Shown: in pieces, positions 17,770 through 27,600 of the stretch
Layout: the number at the start of each line of letters is the position of its first letter
Position numbering within the stretch: the stretch's first letter is position 1
Origin: Bacillus sp. 2B10
Lineage (GTDB): Bacteria > Pseudomonadota > Alphaproteobacteria > Sphingomonadales > Sphingomonadaceae
DNA length: 62,739 nucleotides
Assembly (NCBI GenBank): GCA_003946805.1
Contig: RPSH01000024.1
Location: forward strand, 1 to 62,739
Reading direction: 5' to 3'
Notes under the pieces: model-generated
Database searches by the model: none
Told to the model about the DNA's origin: nothing
The model's input: the letters and a program-made list of their open reading frames with translations, nothing else
Position numbers and translations under genes: made by a program

Positions 17770-19899
17770 ATGGCCAGAACGCTGGGTTGGATCGGGCTGC
17801 TGTGCGCCTTGTGGTGCGCGCCGGCGCGGGCGGAGGACGGCTATGACCTTTGGCTGCGCTACCAGCGGCTGCCGGCCGCACAGGCGGATCGCGTCGCGGC
17901 GGCAGCGACCGGCGTGGTGCGCGACGAGGATGCTGCGCCGGTCGTTGCTGCGCAGGGGGAACTGGTTCGCGGGTTGTCGGGTCTGACCGGACGGCCGGTT
18001 GCTGCCGGATCGATCGGCGATGGCGCGATCGTGATCGGTACGGTGCGATCGCCCCGGATCGCGGCACTGGGGTTGCCGCTGTCGGGGCTGGGGCGCGAAG
18101 GCTTCGTGCTGCGGTCGATGACGATTGGCGGGCGGCGGGTGACGGTGATCGCGGCGAACGCCCCGGTCGGCGTGCTGTACGGTGCGTTCCGGCTGCTGCG
18201 GATCGTGCAGACCGGCAGGGCGATCGACCGGTTGGCGATCGTCGACCGGCCCCGGCTCCAGTTGCGGGTGTTGAACCATTGGGACAATCCCGACCGCTAT
18301 GTCGAGCGCGGCTATGCCGGGCAGTCGTTGTGGGACTGGCAGAAGCTGCCGGGGTTCGCCGACCCGCGCTACACCGACTATGCGCGGGCCAATGCGTCGA
18401 TCGGGATCAACGGCGCGGTGCTGAACAACGTCAATGCCAGCCCGGACATGCTGACCCCGGCGTTCCTGACCAGGGTGGAGAAACTGGCGGCGATCTTTCG
18501 GCCATGGGGCATCCGCGTCTACCTGTCGGTGCGGTTCTCCTCGCCGATCGAGGTTGGGGGCCTCACGACCGCCGATCCGCTCGACCCGAAGGTCGCGGCG
18601 TGGTGGCGGGCGAAGGCGGACGAGATCCATGCCCGCATTCCCGATTTCGGCGGGTTCCTGGTGAAGGCCAGTTCGGAGGGACAGCCGGGGCCGGGCGATT
18701 ATGGCCGGACCCATGCGCAGGGGGCGAACATGCTGGCCGCCGCACTGAAACCGCATGGCGGCGTCGTGATGTGGCGGGCGTTCGTCTATGCCCATGACAA
18801 GCCCGAGGACCGGGCGAAACAGGCCTATAGCGAGTTCCAGCCGCTCGACGGCAAGTTCGCCGGTAATGTGATCGTGCAGGTCAAGAACGGGCCGATCGAT
18901 TTCCAGCCGCGCGAGCCGTTCCACCCGCTGTTCGGAGCGATGCCGCGCACGCCGCTGATGATGGAGGTGCAGGTTACCAAGGAGTATCTCGGCTTCGCCA
19001 CCCACCTCGCCTATCTGGGGCCGATGTGGGAGGAGGCGCTGCGGAGCGACACCTTCCGGCCGCGGCGGGGAACGACGGTCGCGGACGTGCTGGAACGGCC
19101 GGGCGGGCTGACCGGCATGGCGGGGGTCGCCAATGTCGGGACCGATCGCAACTGGTCGGGATCGCAGTTCGATCAGGCGAACTGGTATGCGTTCGGGCGG
19201 ATGGCATGGGACCCGGATGCGCGGGCGGACGCGATCGCGCGAGACTGGGCGGCGATGACATGGGGTCCGGGGCTGGCCGATCCGGTCGTCGCGATGATGA
19301 TGCCATCGCGGCAGGCGGTGGTCGATTACATGATGCCGCTGGGGCTGCACCACCTGTTCGCGACCGGGCATCATTACGGGCCGGGGCCGTGGGTCGACGA
19401 TCTGGCGCGGGCGGACTGGAACCCGGTCTATTACCACAAGGCCGACCGGCAGGGGATCGGGTTCGATCGGACGGCGCGTGGCAGCGATGCGGTGGGGCAG
19501 TATGCGCCGGTGCTGGCGAAGCGGTGGGGCGATCCGGACACGGCGCCCGAGGACCTGCTGCTGTGGTTCCACCATGTGTCGTGGGACCGGCGGATGCGGT
19601 CGGGGCGGACCTTGTGGGCGGAACTGGTCGGGCGATATGATCGCGGCGTGGCGACGGTCGCGGCGATGCAGCGGCAATGGGCGGCGCTGGCGGGACAGGT
19701 CGATCCGCAGCGGCATGGGGAGGTTGCGCAGTTCCTGACGATCCAGCGCGGCGAGGCGCAGTGGTGGCGCGATGCCTGTATCGCCTATTTCGCCGAAACG
19801 TCGGGGCGGGCGTTGCCGGACGGGGTGGTGCCGCCGGCGCATCCGCTGCAATGGTACAAGGCGGTGCGGACGCCCCATGCGCCGGGGAACGGGCGGTAG
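17770..19899 (+). CDS. GH67 alpha-glucuronidase, exported
   Basis: It removes (4-O-methyl)glucuronic acid from the ends of xylo-oligosaccharides produced by a xylanase. The 709-residue protein has a signal peptide (MARTLGWIGLLCALWCAPARA). The family blocks include RVLNHWDN, WDWQKLPG, the active-site region KASSEGQPGPGDYGRTHAQG, and the acidic segment with REPFHPLFGAMPRTPLMMEV. WFHHVSWDRRM is typical of the C-terminal domain. The ATG at the signal peptide was chosen over an upstream in-frame start. Predicted export is in keeping with a periplasmic enzyme. It forms a divergent glucuronoxylan-use pair with the GH10 gene. Confidence 0.93.
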   Translation: MARTLGWIGLLCALWCAPARAEDGYDLWLRYQRLPAAQADRVAAAATGVVRDEDAAPVVAAQGELVRGLSGLTGRPVAAGSIGDGAIVIGTVRSPRIAALGLPLSGLGREGFVLRSMTIGGRRVTVIAANAPVGVLYGAFRLLRIVQTGRAIDRLAIVDRPRLQLRVLNHWDNPDRYVERGYAGQSLWDWQKLPGFADPRYTDYARANASIGINGAVLNNVNASPDMLTPAFLTRVEKLAAIFRPWGIRVYLSVRFSSPIEVGGLTTADPLDPKVAAWWRAKADEIHARIPDFGGFLVKASSEGQPGPGDYGRTHAQGANMLAAALKPHGGVVMWRAFVYAHDKPEDRAKQAYSEFQPLDGKFAGNVIVQVKNGPIDFQPREPFHPLFGAMPRTPLMMEVQVTKEYLGFATHLAYLGPMWEEALRSDTFRPRRGTTVADVLERPGGLTGMAGVANVGTDRNWSGSQFDQANWYAFGRMAWDPDARADAIARDWAAMTWGPGLADPVVAMMMPSRQAVVDYMMPLGLHHLFATGHHYGPGPWVDDLARADWNPVYYHKADRQGIGFDRTARGSDAVGQYAPVLAKRWGDPDTAPEDLLLWFHHVSWDRRMRSGRTLWAELVGRYDRGVATVAAMQRQWAALAGQVDPQRHGEVAQFLTIQRGEAQWWRDACIAYFAETSGRALPDGVVPPAHPLQWYKAVRTPHAPGNGR

Positions 19900-20005
19900 C
19901 GGGCCGTTCGCGGCGGGTGGTGTGCGCCGTTACCGGGGTGACGCTGCTGGCTCCGGAGCTTCGCAAAAGTGGCGGTTTTCCGCCAAAGGTCACGAAAGTC
20001 ACACT

Positions 20006-20039
20006 CGCCACGCTTTGTCGTCCGCCACGCTTTGTCGTC
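20006..20039. repeat. 17-base tandem direct repeat
   Basis: CGCCACGCTTTGTCGTC occurs twice head to tail without a spacer, in the 169-base gap between the GH67 gene and lexA. A small hairpin GGCGG-TTTT-CCGCC lies just before it (19971-19984). No gene was seen in this gap; the repeat may be a recent duplication. Confidence 0.8.
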
Positions 20040-20068
20040 GGGATCGGCAACCCCGACGACGTGGGCGG

Positions 20069-20731
20069 TCAGTAGCGGCGGAGCAGCCCGGCGAGCTTGC
20101 CCTGTACGCGGACCTGTTCGGGGCGATAGCGCTGCGGATCGTAGCTGCGGTTCGCCGGGTCGAGGCGGATCATCGCGCCTTCGCGGCGGAAATATTTCAG
20201 CGTCGCCTCGCTATCCTCGATCAGCGCGACCACGATTTCGCCGTCGCGCGCGGTTTCGGTACGCCGGACCAGCGCATAGTCGCCGTCGAGGATGCCGGCC
20301 TCCACCATCGAATCACCGGCCACTTCGAGCGCATAGTGATCGCCCGCGCCCAGCAGCGCGGCGGGGACGGGGAGCGTCGCCTGCCCCTCGATCGCCTCGA
20401 TCGGGACGCCAGCGGCGATGCGGCCGTGCAGCGGAAGCTCGACGACGTCGTTCGCCGGCTGCGGCGCGGGACGCGGCGTCGCGGCGGGCCGGGCCGCCGG
20501 CTTCTTCGCGACCGGCCGGTCGGGCATCCGCAACACTTCGAGCGCACGGGCGCGGTTGGGCAGGCGACGGATGAACTCGCGTTCCTCCAGCGCCGAGATC
20601 AGGCGATGCACGCCCGATTTGGACTTGAGGTCGAGCGCCTCCTTCATCTCCTCGAACGATGGCGATACGCCGGTCGCCTTCAACCGGTCGTCGATGAAGC
20701 AGATCAACTCGTGCTGCTTACGCGTCAGCAT
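20069..20731 (-). CDS. lexA: LexA repressor, SOS regulator and self-cleaving protease
   Basis: LexA represses DNA-damage genes and cleaves itself when RecA filaments form. The 220-residue protein has the N-terminal winged helix ([17 protein letters not shown], then [20 protein letters not shown]), an alanine/proline linker, the Ala107-Gly108 cleavage site in [10 protein letters not shown], the catalytic S141 in GDSMVEAGI and K179 in ATLKYF. A GAAC-N7-GAAC SOS box lies 15 bases upstream of the ATG, so it represses itself. It follows moeA in the order typical of sphingomonads. Confidence 0.98.
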   Translation of the reverse strand: MLTRKQHELICFIDDRLKATGVSPSFEEMKEALDLKSKSGVHRLISALEEREFIRRLPNRARALEVLRMPDRPVAKKPAARPAATPRPAPQPANDVVELPLHGRIAAGVPIEAIEGQATLPVPAALLGAGDHYALEVAGDSMVEAGILDGDYALVRRTETARDGEIVVALIEDSEATLKYFRREGAMIRLDPANRSYDPQRYRPEQVRVQGKLAGLLRRY

Positions 20732-20745
20732 ACCATCCTCCGTCG

Positions 20746-20760
20746 GAACAGACGTGGAAC
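20746..20760 (-). promoter_or_regulatory. SOS box (LexA operator) of lexA
   Basis: GAAC-N7-GAAC, read on the minus strand as GTTC-N7-GTTC, is the alphaproteobacterial LexA-binding consensus. It is a perfect match and sits between moeA and lexA just before the lexA start, where autoregulation is expected. Confidence 0.92.
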
Positions 20761-20784
20761 TAATAGGAAACGATTTTCTTGCCG

Positions 20785-21963
20785 TCAAGCGAGTTGCAGG
20801 ATTTCCGCCGAGTCGCCGGTGTCGGCCGCCGGGGCATGTGGCGGGCGCACGATCAGGCAGTCCGACCGGGCGAGGGTGCGCAGCATCGAGCTGTCTTGGA
20901 TCGCGGCGGTCGATGCCTGTCCGTCGACCAGCGTCGCGCGCAGATAGTCCTGCCGTGCGCCGTTGGCGGGCAGCGGATGGGCGAGCGTCGCGCGGACGGT
21001 GCGCGGCAACGGGTCGGCGGCGCCGGCGAGTCGCGCGACCAGCGGGCGGACGAACAGCAGCGCCGTGATGTACGACGACACCGGATTGCCCGGCAGGCCG
21101 AGCACCGCGGCATCGCGCAGCCGGCCGGACAGCATCGGCTTGCCCGGCCGCAGCGCGATCCGCCAGAAATCGAGCGTGCCGCCCGCCGCGACTAGTGCCG
21201 GGCGGACGAGGTCGTGATCGCCGACCGACGCGCCCCCCGTGGTGACCAGCAGGTCGCAATCGACCGCCGTAAAGGCATCGACCAGCGCATCCATCCGGTC
21301 GGGCAGGATGCCGAGATCGATGCGCTCGACCGGCAGATCGGCGAGCAGGCCGGCGAGCATCAGCCCGTTGGTTTCGGGGAGCTGGTCGTCGCCGATGGCC
21401 TGTCCGGCGGGGACCAGTTCGTCACCCGTGGCGGCAATCGCGACGCGAACGCGGCGGCCGACCGGCAGCGCGCCGTGGCCGGCGATGGCGGCCAGCGCCG
21501 CGCGGGCCGGGGTGATGCGCTCCCCCGCGGCGATCAGCAATTCTCCTGCGCGGAAGTCGAGGCCGGCGCGGCGGACATTGCCGCCACGCACCGGGCCTTC
21601 TCCGGCGAGCGACAGCCGGGCACCGTCGCGGGTCGCTTCCTCCTGCACCAGCACGCAGTCGGTGCCGGTCGGCATCGCCGCGCCGGTGAAGATGCGGGTC
21701 GCCTGCCCCGGGGCGACCGTGCCGGGGAAGGAGGCACCCGCCGCGCTTTCGCCGATCACGTTCCACGGTCCGGGCAGGTCGTCGAAGCGGATCGCGTAGC
21801 CGTCCATCGCCGAGAGCGGCCGGGCGGGCTGGGTGCGGCGGGCGACGATGTCGGCCGCGGCGTAGCGGCCGATGGTATCGGCGATGGGGAGGGTTTCCGC
21901 GGGCGCGGGGCGGGCAAGCGAGAGGACGCGGGTCTGGGCTTCGGCGACGGGGAGCAGGGACAT
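20785..21963 (-). CDS. moeA: Molybdopterin molybdenumtransferase MoeA
   Basis: MoeA inserts molybdate into adenylated molybdopterin. The 392-residue product has the family hallmarks: [12 protein letters not shown] near the N-terminus, [37 protein letters not shown] and RPGKPMLSG, then [11 protein letters not shown]. It lies between moaC and lexA on the same strand. A 273-base gap containing a large inverted repeat separates it from moaC, so it may have its own promoter. Together with mobA and moaC in this window it serves the molybdoenzyme at 2669-4948. Confidence 0.96.
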   Translation of the reverse strand: MSLLPVAEAQTRVLSLARPAPAETLPIADTIGRYAAADIVARRTQPARPLSAMDGYAIRFDDLPGPWNVIGESAAGASFPGTVAPGQATRIFTGAAMPTGTDCVLVQEEATRDGARLSLAGEGPVRGGNVRRAGLDFRAGELLIAAGERITPARAALAAIAGHGALPVGRRVRVAIAATGDELVPAGQAIGDDQLPETNGLMLAGLLADLPVERIDLGILPDRMDALVDAFTAVDCDLLVTTGGASVGDHDLVRPALVAAGGTLDFWRIALRPGKPMLSGRLRDAAVLGLPGNPVSSYITALLFVRPLVARLAGAADPLPRTVRATLAHPLPANGARQDYLRATLVDGQASTAAIQDSSMLRTLARSDCLIVRPPHAPAADTGDSAEILQLA

Positions 21964-22019
21964 GGGTGGGTCCTCGGTGGTTCGCGATCACGGTTTGCCG
22001 CGCTTCTTCCGCGGATCTA

Positions 22020-22182
22020 ATCGAGACCTCTGCGAAAGTCTCGAACAGAGCCAACGCCTCGCCGTACCCCGGCGAAGGCCGGGGTCCAGTTGGAAAAGCT
22101 TTTCCGTATCTTGCCAATGCCCTCCAACTGGACCCCGGCCTTCGCCGGGGTACGGATCGAGGGCTTTTGCAGAGGTCTCGAT
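22020..22182. repeat. Nested inverted repeat (REPIN-like) between moaC and moeA
   Basis: Two perfect 33-base inverted arms (22062-22094 and 22123-22155) face each other across a 28-base centre. Each arm contains the small palindrome CCCCGGCGAAGGCCGGGG. Outside them lies a second inverted pair (22020-22038 and 22164-22182; 18 of 19 bases match). Apart from this element, the 273-base gap holds no recognisable gene. The arrangement of paired palindromes in opposite orientation resembles REPIN elements. Confidence 0.85.
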
Positions 22183-22236
22183 CAAGGCCGGGGGGACGAT
22201 GTGGAACGGGAAGTGTTGCGGGTCTTTCCCGACGCT

Positions 22237-22707
22237 TCAATCATCCCGCACCCAGTCGCCAGACTTGCCGCCCTGCTTCTCGACTACGCAGATGCCGTCG
22301 ATAACCATTGCCTTGTCGATCGCCTTTGCCATGTCATAGATCGTCAGGAGTGCGGTGGAAGCTGCTGTCAACGCTTCCATTTCCACCCCGGTCTTGCCGT
22401 CGGTCGCAGCGGTGGCGGTCACGCGGATCGCCCCGTCCTCGAACGCGAAGTCGATCGATGCCCTGGTCAGCGGGAGCGGGTGGCACAACGGGATCAGGTC
22501 GCTGGTGCGCTTGGCGGCCATGATGCCGGCGACGCGTGCGACGGCGAGGACGTCGCCCTTCCTGACCAGCCCGTCGCGGATCGCGGCCAGTGCCTGCGGC
22601 GACATGGTGATCCGGCCGGTGGCGATGGCGAGGCGGCGGGTTGCGATCTTCCCGCCGATATCGACCATGTGCGCGCTGCCGTCGGCGTCGAGATGGGTGA
22701 GCGTCAT
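22237..22707 (-). CDS. moaC: Cyclic pyranopterin monophosphate synthase MoaC
   Basis: MoaC forms cyclic pyranopterin monophosphate in the first step of molybdenum cofactor synthesis, acting with MoaA. The 156-residue protein has the family motifs [18 protein letters not shown] (catalytic region with a conserved Lys and His), [22 protein letters not shown] and the C-terminal KQGGKSGDW. The ATG overlaps the trpC stop as ATGA, so it is translated as part of the trpGDC transcript. No moaA is seen in the window. Confidence 0.97.
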   Translation of the reverse strand: MTLTHLDADGSAHMVDIGGKIATRRLAIATGRITMSPQALAAIRDGLVRKGDVLAVARVAGIMAAKRTSDLIPLCHPLPLTRASIDFAFEDGAIRVTATAATDGKTGVEMEALTAASTALLTIYDMAKAIDKAMVIDGICVVEKQGGKSGDWVRDD

Positions 22708-23480
22708 CCGATCATCGCCCGCGTCGCTGCCTCGACATCGTCGTGGCGCATCAGCGCTTCGCCGATCAGGAAGCAGCGGACGCCATGCCGTGCCATCGCA
22801 TCGAGATCGGTGCGCGACGTCAGCCCGCTTTCGGCGACGAAGGTGCAGCCGGCAGGGGCATGGCCGACCAGTTCATAGGTCCGGTCAAAACTGACCGAGA
22901 AGTCCTTGAGATTGCGGTTGTTTACCCCGATCAGCCGCGAGCGGAGCGCCAGTGCGCGGTCGAGTTCGGCGCGGTCGTGGACCTCGACGAGCACGTCCAT
23001 GCCGCGTTCGATCGCCGCCGCCTCGATCTCGGCCATCTGCACGTCGGACAGTGCGGCGACGATGATGAGGATGGCGTCGGCGCCGAGCGAACGGGCTTCG
23101 GCCACCTGCCACGGATCGACGTTGAAGTCCTTGCGCAGCACCGGCAGGTCGCAGACGGCGCGGGCGGCGACGAGATAGTCGTCGGCCCCTTGGAAATAGT
23201 CGATATCGGTCAGGACGGAGAGGCAGGCGGCACCGCCCGCGGCATAGGCGCGGGCGTGGGCGGGCGGATCGAAATCGGGGCGGATCAGCCCCTTGGACGG
23301 GCTGGCCTTCTTGATCTCGGCGATCAGCGCATGGCCGGGCATCGCGTCGAGCGCTGCGCGAAAGCCGCGCGGGGCCGTGCGTTCGGTCGCGCGCGCGTCG
23401 AGGTCGGCGACGCTGGCGCGGGTCCGGCGGGCGGCGACTTCGCTGCGCTTGGTGGCGAGGATGGTGTCGAGCATCGTCAT
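22704..23480 (-). CDS. trpC: Indole-3-glycerol phosphate synthase
   Basis: TrpC closes the indole ring in tryptophan synthesis. The 258-residue TIM barrel has [20 protein letters not shown] (catalytic Lys), [40 protein letters not shown] and FVAESGL, all standard. It is not fused to TrpF. The ATG overlaps the trpD stop as ATGA; a second ATG two codons in is an alternative start. It lies third in the trpG-trpD-trpC-moaC series. Confidence 0.97.
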   Translation of the reverse strand: MTMLDTILATKRSEVAARRTRASVADLDARATERTAPRGFRAALDAMPGHALIAEIKKASPSKGLIRPDFDPPAHARAYAAGGAACLSVLTDIDYFQGADDYLVAARAVCDLPVLRKDFNVDPWQVAEARSLGADAILIIVAALSDVQMAEIEAAAIERGMDVLVEVHDRAELDRALALRSRLIGVNNRNLKDFSVSFDRTYELVGHAPAGCTFVAESGLTSRTDLDAMARHGVRCFLIGEALMRHDDVEAATRAMIG

Positions 23481-24469
23481 GAATAGGCGATCCATTGGTC
23501 GAGCAGCCGATCGGCAGCGCCCGAATCGATGACCTCGGCGGCACGCTCGGCGCCGTCGGTCAGGTCGGTGGCGGTATCGGCGATCAGCAGTGCCGCGGCG
23601 GCATTGAGCAGGACGGCGTCGCGATACGGTCCGCGCTCGCCCTTCAGCAGCGCGCGGAGCGCCGCGGCGTTGTGCGCGGCATCGCCGCCGCGGATCGCGC
23701 TGATCGGATGGCGGGGCAGGCCGGCATCCTCGGGCACGATGCGGTCGGCCATGGTCATGCCGACGGGCACGACGATGGTCGGACCGGCGCCGGAAATCTC
23801 GTCCAGCCCCTCTTCGCCCGACACGATCAGCGCGGTTTCGGCGCCGAGCAGTTCCATCGCCTCGGCATAGACGGTCGCATAGTCGGGGCGGGCGATGCCG
23901 ATCAGCTGGCGGGTGGTGCGCGCCGGATTGGCGAGCGGTCCCATCAGGTTGAAGATGGTACGCCGGCCGATGCGCTGGCGGATCGGGGTGATGCGGCGCA
24001 TCGCCGGATGGTGGTTGGCGGCGAAGAGGAAGGCGATGCCGAGATCGGCCAGCGTCGATTGCGCCATCGCCCCGGCGACGCCCATGTCGAGCCCGAGCGC
24101 TTCGAGCGTGTCGGCGGCACCCGCCTTGCTGGAGGCGGCGCGGTTGCCGTGCTTGGCGACGGGCACCCCGGCGGCGGCGACGACGAGGCTGACGGCGGTC
24201 GAGACGTTGAGGGTGTGGTGGCCGTCGCCCCCGGTGCCGCAGACGTCGATCGCGCCCTCCGGCGCATCGATCGGGATCATGCGGTGGCGCAGCGCGCGGG
24301 CTGCCTCGGCGATCTCGATGCTGGTTTCGCCGCGCAGGGCAAGGTCGGTGAGGAAGGTGGCGATGGCGTCGTCGGACACCGTGCCGTCGAGGATCGCGGC
24401 GAACGCCTCTGCCGCGCTCTGGTGGCTGAGCGGGCTCGACGGATCGGGCAGCAGCGTGGCGACGGTCAT
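23477..24469 (-). CDS. trpD: Anthranilate phosphoribosyltransferase
   Basis: TrpD joins anthranilate with phosphoribosyl pyrophosphate. The 330-residue protein shows [18 protein letters not shown] (PRPP and metal binding), [34 protein letters not shown], and [13 protein letters not shown], the expected glycine-rich and anthranilate-binding blocks. ATGA overlaps couple it to trpG upstream and trpC downstream. Confidence 0.97.
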   Translation of the reverse strand: MTVATLLPDPSSPLSHQSAAEAFAAILDGTVSDDAIATFLTDLALRGETSIEIAEAARALRHRMIPIDAPEGAIDVCGTGGDGHHTLNVSTAVSLVVAAAGVPVAKHGNRAASSKAGAADTLEALGLDMGVAGAMAQSTLADLGIAFLFAANHHPAMRRITPIRQRIGRRTIFNLMGPLANPARTTRQLIGIARPDYATVYAEAMELLGAETALIVSGEEGLDEISGAGPTIVVPVGMTMADRIVPEDAGLPRHPISAIRGGDAAHNAAALRALLKGERGPYRDAVLLNAAAALLIADTATDLTDGAERAAEVIDSGAADRLLDQWIAYS

Positions 24470-25050
24470 GCCGGCACCGTCGCCGCGATCCCGGCGCTCT
24501 TGAGGAAATTGGCGAGCATCGCATGGCCGTGTTCGGTGGCGATGCTTTCGGGGTGGAACTGCACGCCGTGGATCGGCAGGTCGCGGTGGCGAAAGCCCAT
24601 GACGCTGGCATCGGAGGCGGTCGCGTTGACCACGAGGCAGTCGGGCACGTCGGTGACGATCAGCGAATGATAGCGCGTGGCGGTGAAGGGCGAGGGCAGC
24701 CCGGCGAACAGGCCGGTGCCGTCATGATCGACCGGACAGGTCTTGCCGTGCATCAGCCCGCCGCGCACGACCTTTCCCCCGAAATGCTGGCCGATCGCCT
24801 GATGGCCGAGGCAGACGCCGAGCAGCGGGCGCTGCACCTGCGCACAGGCGGCGACGAGGTCGAGCGAGATGCCGGCCTCCGTCGGGGTGCAGGGGCCGGG
24901 CGAGATCAGGAACCCCTGCGCATCGCTGGCAAGCGCGTCGGCGGCGGTCATGGCATCGTTGCGCTCGACCCGCACCTCGACGCCCAGTTCCATCAGATAG
25001 TGGACGAGGTTCCAGGTGAAGCTGTCGTAATTGTCGATGACGAGGATCAT
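24466..25050 (-). CDS. trpG: Anthranilate synthase glutamine amidotransferase component
   Basis: TrpG supplies ammonia from glutamine to anthranilate synthase TrpE; in many bacteria the same subunit also serves aminodeoxychorismate synthase. The 194-residue class I amidotransferase has [12 protein letters not shown], the nucleophile C80 in [17 protein letters not shown] and the HPE pair in VQFHPES (H166, E168). It is the first gene of the trpGDC-moaC series. trpE is not in the window; upstream of trpG a divergent small gene begins within 111 bases. Confidence 0.95.
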   Translation of the reverse strand: MILVIDNYDSFTWNLVHYLMELGVEVRVERNDAMTAADALASDAQGFLISPGPCTPTEAGISLDLVAACAQVQRPLLGVCLGHQAIGQHFGGKVVRGGLMHGKTCPVDHDGTGLFAGLPSPFTATRYHSLIVTDVPDCLVVNATASDASVMGFRHRDLPIHGVQFHPESIATEHGHAMLANFLKSAGIAATVPA

Positions 25051-25160
25051 GGCACCGCCATAGCGTCCTGCGGGCGCGGTGCAACGACAGGAAAGCCTTG
25101 CGCGTTCAGCCTGCGCTCATCGATCGGGTCGGTTAGTGGGCGTGTGAGGGAGATGTACCG

Positions 25161-25574
25161 ATGGCGCGTTGGGTTTTGGCGGGACTGGCACTGGCGATCG
25201 CGGGACCGGTAGCGGCGCAGGAAACGCCGGCCGATCCGCCGCAACGGGTGCGCAACGCGACCGTCTATGGCGAGGAAGCCTGCCCCAGGCCCGCCAGCAA
25301 CGACGAAATCGTGGTGTGCGCGCGGCTGGGCGAAAACGAACGCTATCGCATCCCCAAGCGGTTCCGCGATCCGCCGTCGCAGGCCTCGGCCGATTCGAGC
25401 TGGGCGCAGCGCGCGGACGTGGCGATGGAGGCGGCGCGGGCGACGCGGCCCAACAGCTGTTCGGCGATCGGGATGAACGGCCAGAGCGGCTGTACCCAGG
25501 CGATGCTGCGCCAGTGGTTCGCCGAACGGCGTCAGCAGCAGCAGATGAACAGCGACATTCCCGGCGCGCGCTAG
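25161..25574 (+). CDS. Small exported protein of unknown function
   Basis: I do not recognise a characterised family. The 137-residue product has a clear signal peptide ([20 protein letters not shown], cleavage near residue 19). The mature part has four cysteines, in EEACPRP, EIVVCAR and [13 protein letters not shown], which could form two disulfides in the periplasm, and a glutamine-rich end (RRQQQQ). DEIVVCAR is a pattern I associate with short secreted sphingomonad proteins. The 3' end overlaps the convergent DUF2256 gene within CTAG. Confidence 0.75.
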   Translation: MARWVLAGLALAIAGPVAAQETPADPPQRVRNATVYGEEACPRPASNDEIVVCARLGENERYRIPKRFRDPPSQASADSSWAQRADVAMEAARATRPNSCSAIGMNGQSGCTQAMLRQWFAERRQQQQMNSDIPGAR

Positions 25575-25720
25575 TCGGGCTTGCCCGTCCGGCGGCAGCG
25601 ATCCGAGCAATAGACGACCTTGTCCCAGTCGCGCGCCCATTTCTTGCGCCAAGCGAACGGGCGCTGGCAGACCGGGCAGGTCCTGGTCGGCAGGTCGCGC
25701 TTGGCGATCCCTTGCGGCAT
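25571..25720 (-). CDS. DUF2256 small zinc-ribbon-like protein
   Basis: A 49-residue protein with four cysteines spaced as two pairs (C15, C18 in CPVCQRPF and C38, C42 in VVYCSDRCR), so probably a zinc-binding fold. The pattern [20 protein letters not shown] matches DUF2256, whose role is unknown. Its ATG overlaps the aroB stop by one base (TGATG), which supports real translation at the end of the aroK-aroB unit. It is short enough to be missed by length cut-offs. Confidence 0.85.
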   Translation of the reverse strand: MPQGIAKRDLPTRTCPVCQRPFAWRKKWARDWDKVVYCSDRCRRTGKPD

Positions 25721-26820
25721 CAGCGCGGGCAGCGGTCGAGGAAAGCGGCGACGCTGCCCAGATCGACCGAGCGGTCGAGATAGGTCTGGCCGATGCCTCG
25801 GGCGAGCAGGAAGGGCAGCGTGCCGCCCTCGCGCTTCTTGTCGTGGAGCATGTGGCCGACCAGTGTGTCGCCCGAGGCGGTGATGCCTGCGGCGGCGAGA
25901 CCGTCGGGCAGCCCTGCGGCGCGCAGGTGTGCGGCGACGCGGGCGGCATCCTCGGCACGGCACAGCCCCTGTTCGGCGCTATAGGCGAAGGCGAGCGCCA
26001 TGCCGGCCGCGACCCCTTCGCCGTGCAGCAGCGATCCGTCGAACCCGGCCTCGGCCTCCAGCGCGTGGCCGAAGGTGTGGCCGAGGTTGAGGAGCGCACG
26101 GGTGCCCGTCGTCTCGCGCTCGTCGGCGCCGACGATGCGGGCCTTCGCCCCGACCGAGCGGGCGATGGCATGGGTCCGCGCCAGCGGATCGCCGAGCAGC
26201 AGCGCCGTGCCGTTCGATTCGCACCATGCGAAGAAATCGGGATCGTCGATCAGCCCGTATTTCACGACCTCGGCATAGCCCGCGCGCACTTCGCGGGGCG
26301 GCAGCGTGTCGAGCGTCGTCGGATCGATCAGCACCAAAGCGGGCTGGTGGAACGCACCGACGAGGTTCTTGCCGGCGCGGGTGTTGATCCCGGTCTTGCC
26401 GCCGACCGACGAATCGACCTGCGCCAGCAGCGTCGTCGGTATCTGGACGAAGCCGCAGCCACGCTTGAGGATCGCGGCGGCGAAGCCGACGAGATCGCCG
26501 ATCACCCCGCCGCCGAGCGCCACGATATGGTCGCTGCGCTCGACGCCCAGCGCCAGCAGCGAATCGAGCAGCCGTTCGAGCGTGGCCCAGCCCTTCGATC
26601 CCTCGCCCGCCGGAATCTCGATCGCCTCGCTGGCGATGCCGGCGGCGGTGAGCGACGTGCGCAGCGTGGCGAGGTGCATCGGCACCTGCGCATCGGCTAC
26701 GATCACCATCCGCCGGCCGCGTGCAATGGGGCCGAGATGGTCGGCGGCGCGCGCCAGCACGCCATCCTCGATCACGATGTCGTAGCTGCGGTCGCCAAGC
26801 GCGACGGGAATGACGGTCAT
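25720..26820 (-). CDS. aroB: 3-dehydroquinate synthase
   Basis: AroB turns DAHP into 3-dehydroquinate, the second shikimate step, using NAD and zinc. The 366-residue protein has [39 protein letters not shown] and the zinc-ligand segment [14 protein letters not shown], with [11 protein letters not shown] following. The ATG overlaps the aroK stop as ATGA, giving the common aroK-aroB order. Confidence 0.97.
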   Translation of the reverse strand: MTVIPVALGDRSYDIVIEDGVLARAADHLGPIARGRRMVIVADAQVPMHLATLRTSLTAAGIASEAIEIPAGEGSKGWATLERLLDSLLALGVERSDHIVALGGGVIGDLVGFAAAILKRGCGFVQIPTTLLAQVDSSVGGKTGINTRAGKNLVGAFHQPALVLIDPTTLDTLPPREVRAGYAEVVKYGLIDDPDFFAWCESNGTALLLGDPLARTHAIARSVGAKARIVGADERETTGTRALLNLGHTFGHALEAEAGFDGSLLHGEGVAAGMALAFAYSAEQGLCRAEDAARVAAHLRAAGLPDGLAAAGITASGDTLVGHMLHDKKREGGTLPFLLARGIGQTYLDRSVDLGSVAAFLDRCPR

Positions 26821-27368
26821 TGGCCGATGGCTTTCAGGATGGCGGAAACGGTGGCGTCGTGCGGCGCGTGCTGGCTGACGACGTGGATCGGGGCAAGCGC
26901 ATAGACCGGATTGCGGATGCGGGCGAGGTCGCCCAGCACCTTGCGCGGGTCCTTGCCGCGCAGCAGCGGGCGGGTGTCGCGGCGGCGGACGCGTTCGGCG
27001 AGCACGTCGGGCGAGGCGTCGAGCCAGATCGCCAGCGCCTGTCCGAGGATCAGGTCGCGGGTGTCGGACTGCATGAACGCGCCGCCGCCGGTCGCGATGA
27101 TCTTTGGCGTGCCGTCGATCAGCCGGGCGATCACGCGGCGCTCGCCGTCGCGGAAATGATCCTCGCCGAAGCGTTCGAAGATTTCGGCGATGGTCATGCC
27201 GGCGGCATGTTCGATCTCGTTGTCGGCATCGACGAAGTCGAGCTTCATCCGCTGCGCCAGCCGGCGGCCGACGGTGGATTTGCCGACGCCCATCAATCCG
27301 ACGAGCACGATCGGCCGGCCGGTCCAGCGGGGCGGGGAAGGGGGAAGGGAGTCCTGAATTTGCAGCAT
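26817..27368 (-). CDS. aroK: Shikimate kinase
   Basis: AroK phosphorylates shikimate. The 183-residue protein has the Walker A loop LVGLMGVGKSTVGRRLA (from about residue 22), the shikimate-binding FVDADNEIE, ERFGEDHFRDGERRV, and the Walker B-like IIATGGGAFM. RDTRPLL is the lid region. It is coupled to aroB by ATGA and divergent from a small membrane protein gene 94 bases away. Confidence 0.96.
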   Translation of the reverse strand: MLQIQDSLPPSPPRWTGRPIVLVGLMGVGKSTVGRRLAQRMKLDFVDADNEIEHAAGMTIAEIFERFGEDHFRDGERRVIARLIDGTPKIIATGGGAFMQSDTRDLILGQALAIWLDASPDVLAERVRRRDTRPLLRGKDPRKVLGDLARIRNPVYALAPIHVVSQHAPHDATVSAILKAIGQ

Positions 27369-27462
27369 TGCGCGAGGGGCTATACAGCCGCCCCGCCGAT
27401 CGGGCAAAAGGCGCGTCGCCGTCTTTTTTTGTCGATCCTTCAGTACCGGGACGTTTTGATCC

Positions 27463-27600
27463 ATGTCGCGTTCGCTTGTCATCCTCCTCGTCGTCGTAGT
27501 CGCGCTGGTCGCGGGACTGTTCCTGCTGGCGGGGCGTTCGACCGAGCAGCAGCCGACCCAGATCGAAAAGGCGGTCTCGCTTGAAAACCTCGCCAACTGA
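27463..27600 (+). CDS. 45-residue single-span membrane protein
   Basis: ATG-initiated, 45 residues: one hydrophobic helix (LVILLVVVVALVAGLFLLAG, about residues 5-24) followed by a charged tail ending in SLENLAN. It is too short for usual length cut-offs. Support: it starts 94 bases from the divergent aroK, has consistent GC-rich third positions, and the next gene starts inside its last 20 bases. No named family is recognised. It probably sits in the inner membrane with the tail in the periplasm and may work with the exported protein that follows. Confidence 0.65.
   Translation: MSRSLVILLVVVVALVAGLFLLAGRSTEQQPTQIEKAVSLENLAN

Noticed and set aside
17665..19878. A 737-codon minus-strand frame opposite the alpha-glucuronidase
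   Set aside because: Arg/Pro-rich translation without motifs; the plus-strand GH67 gene is certain.
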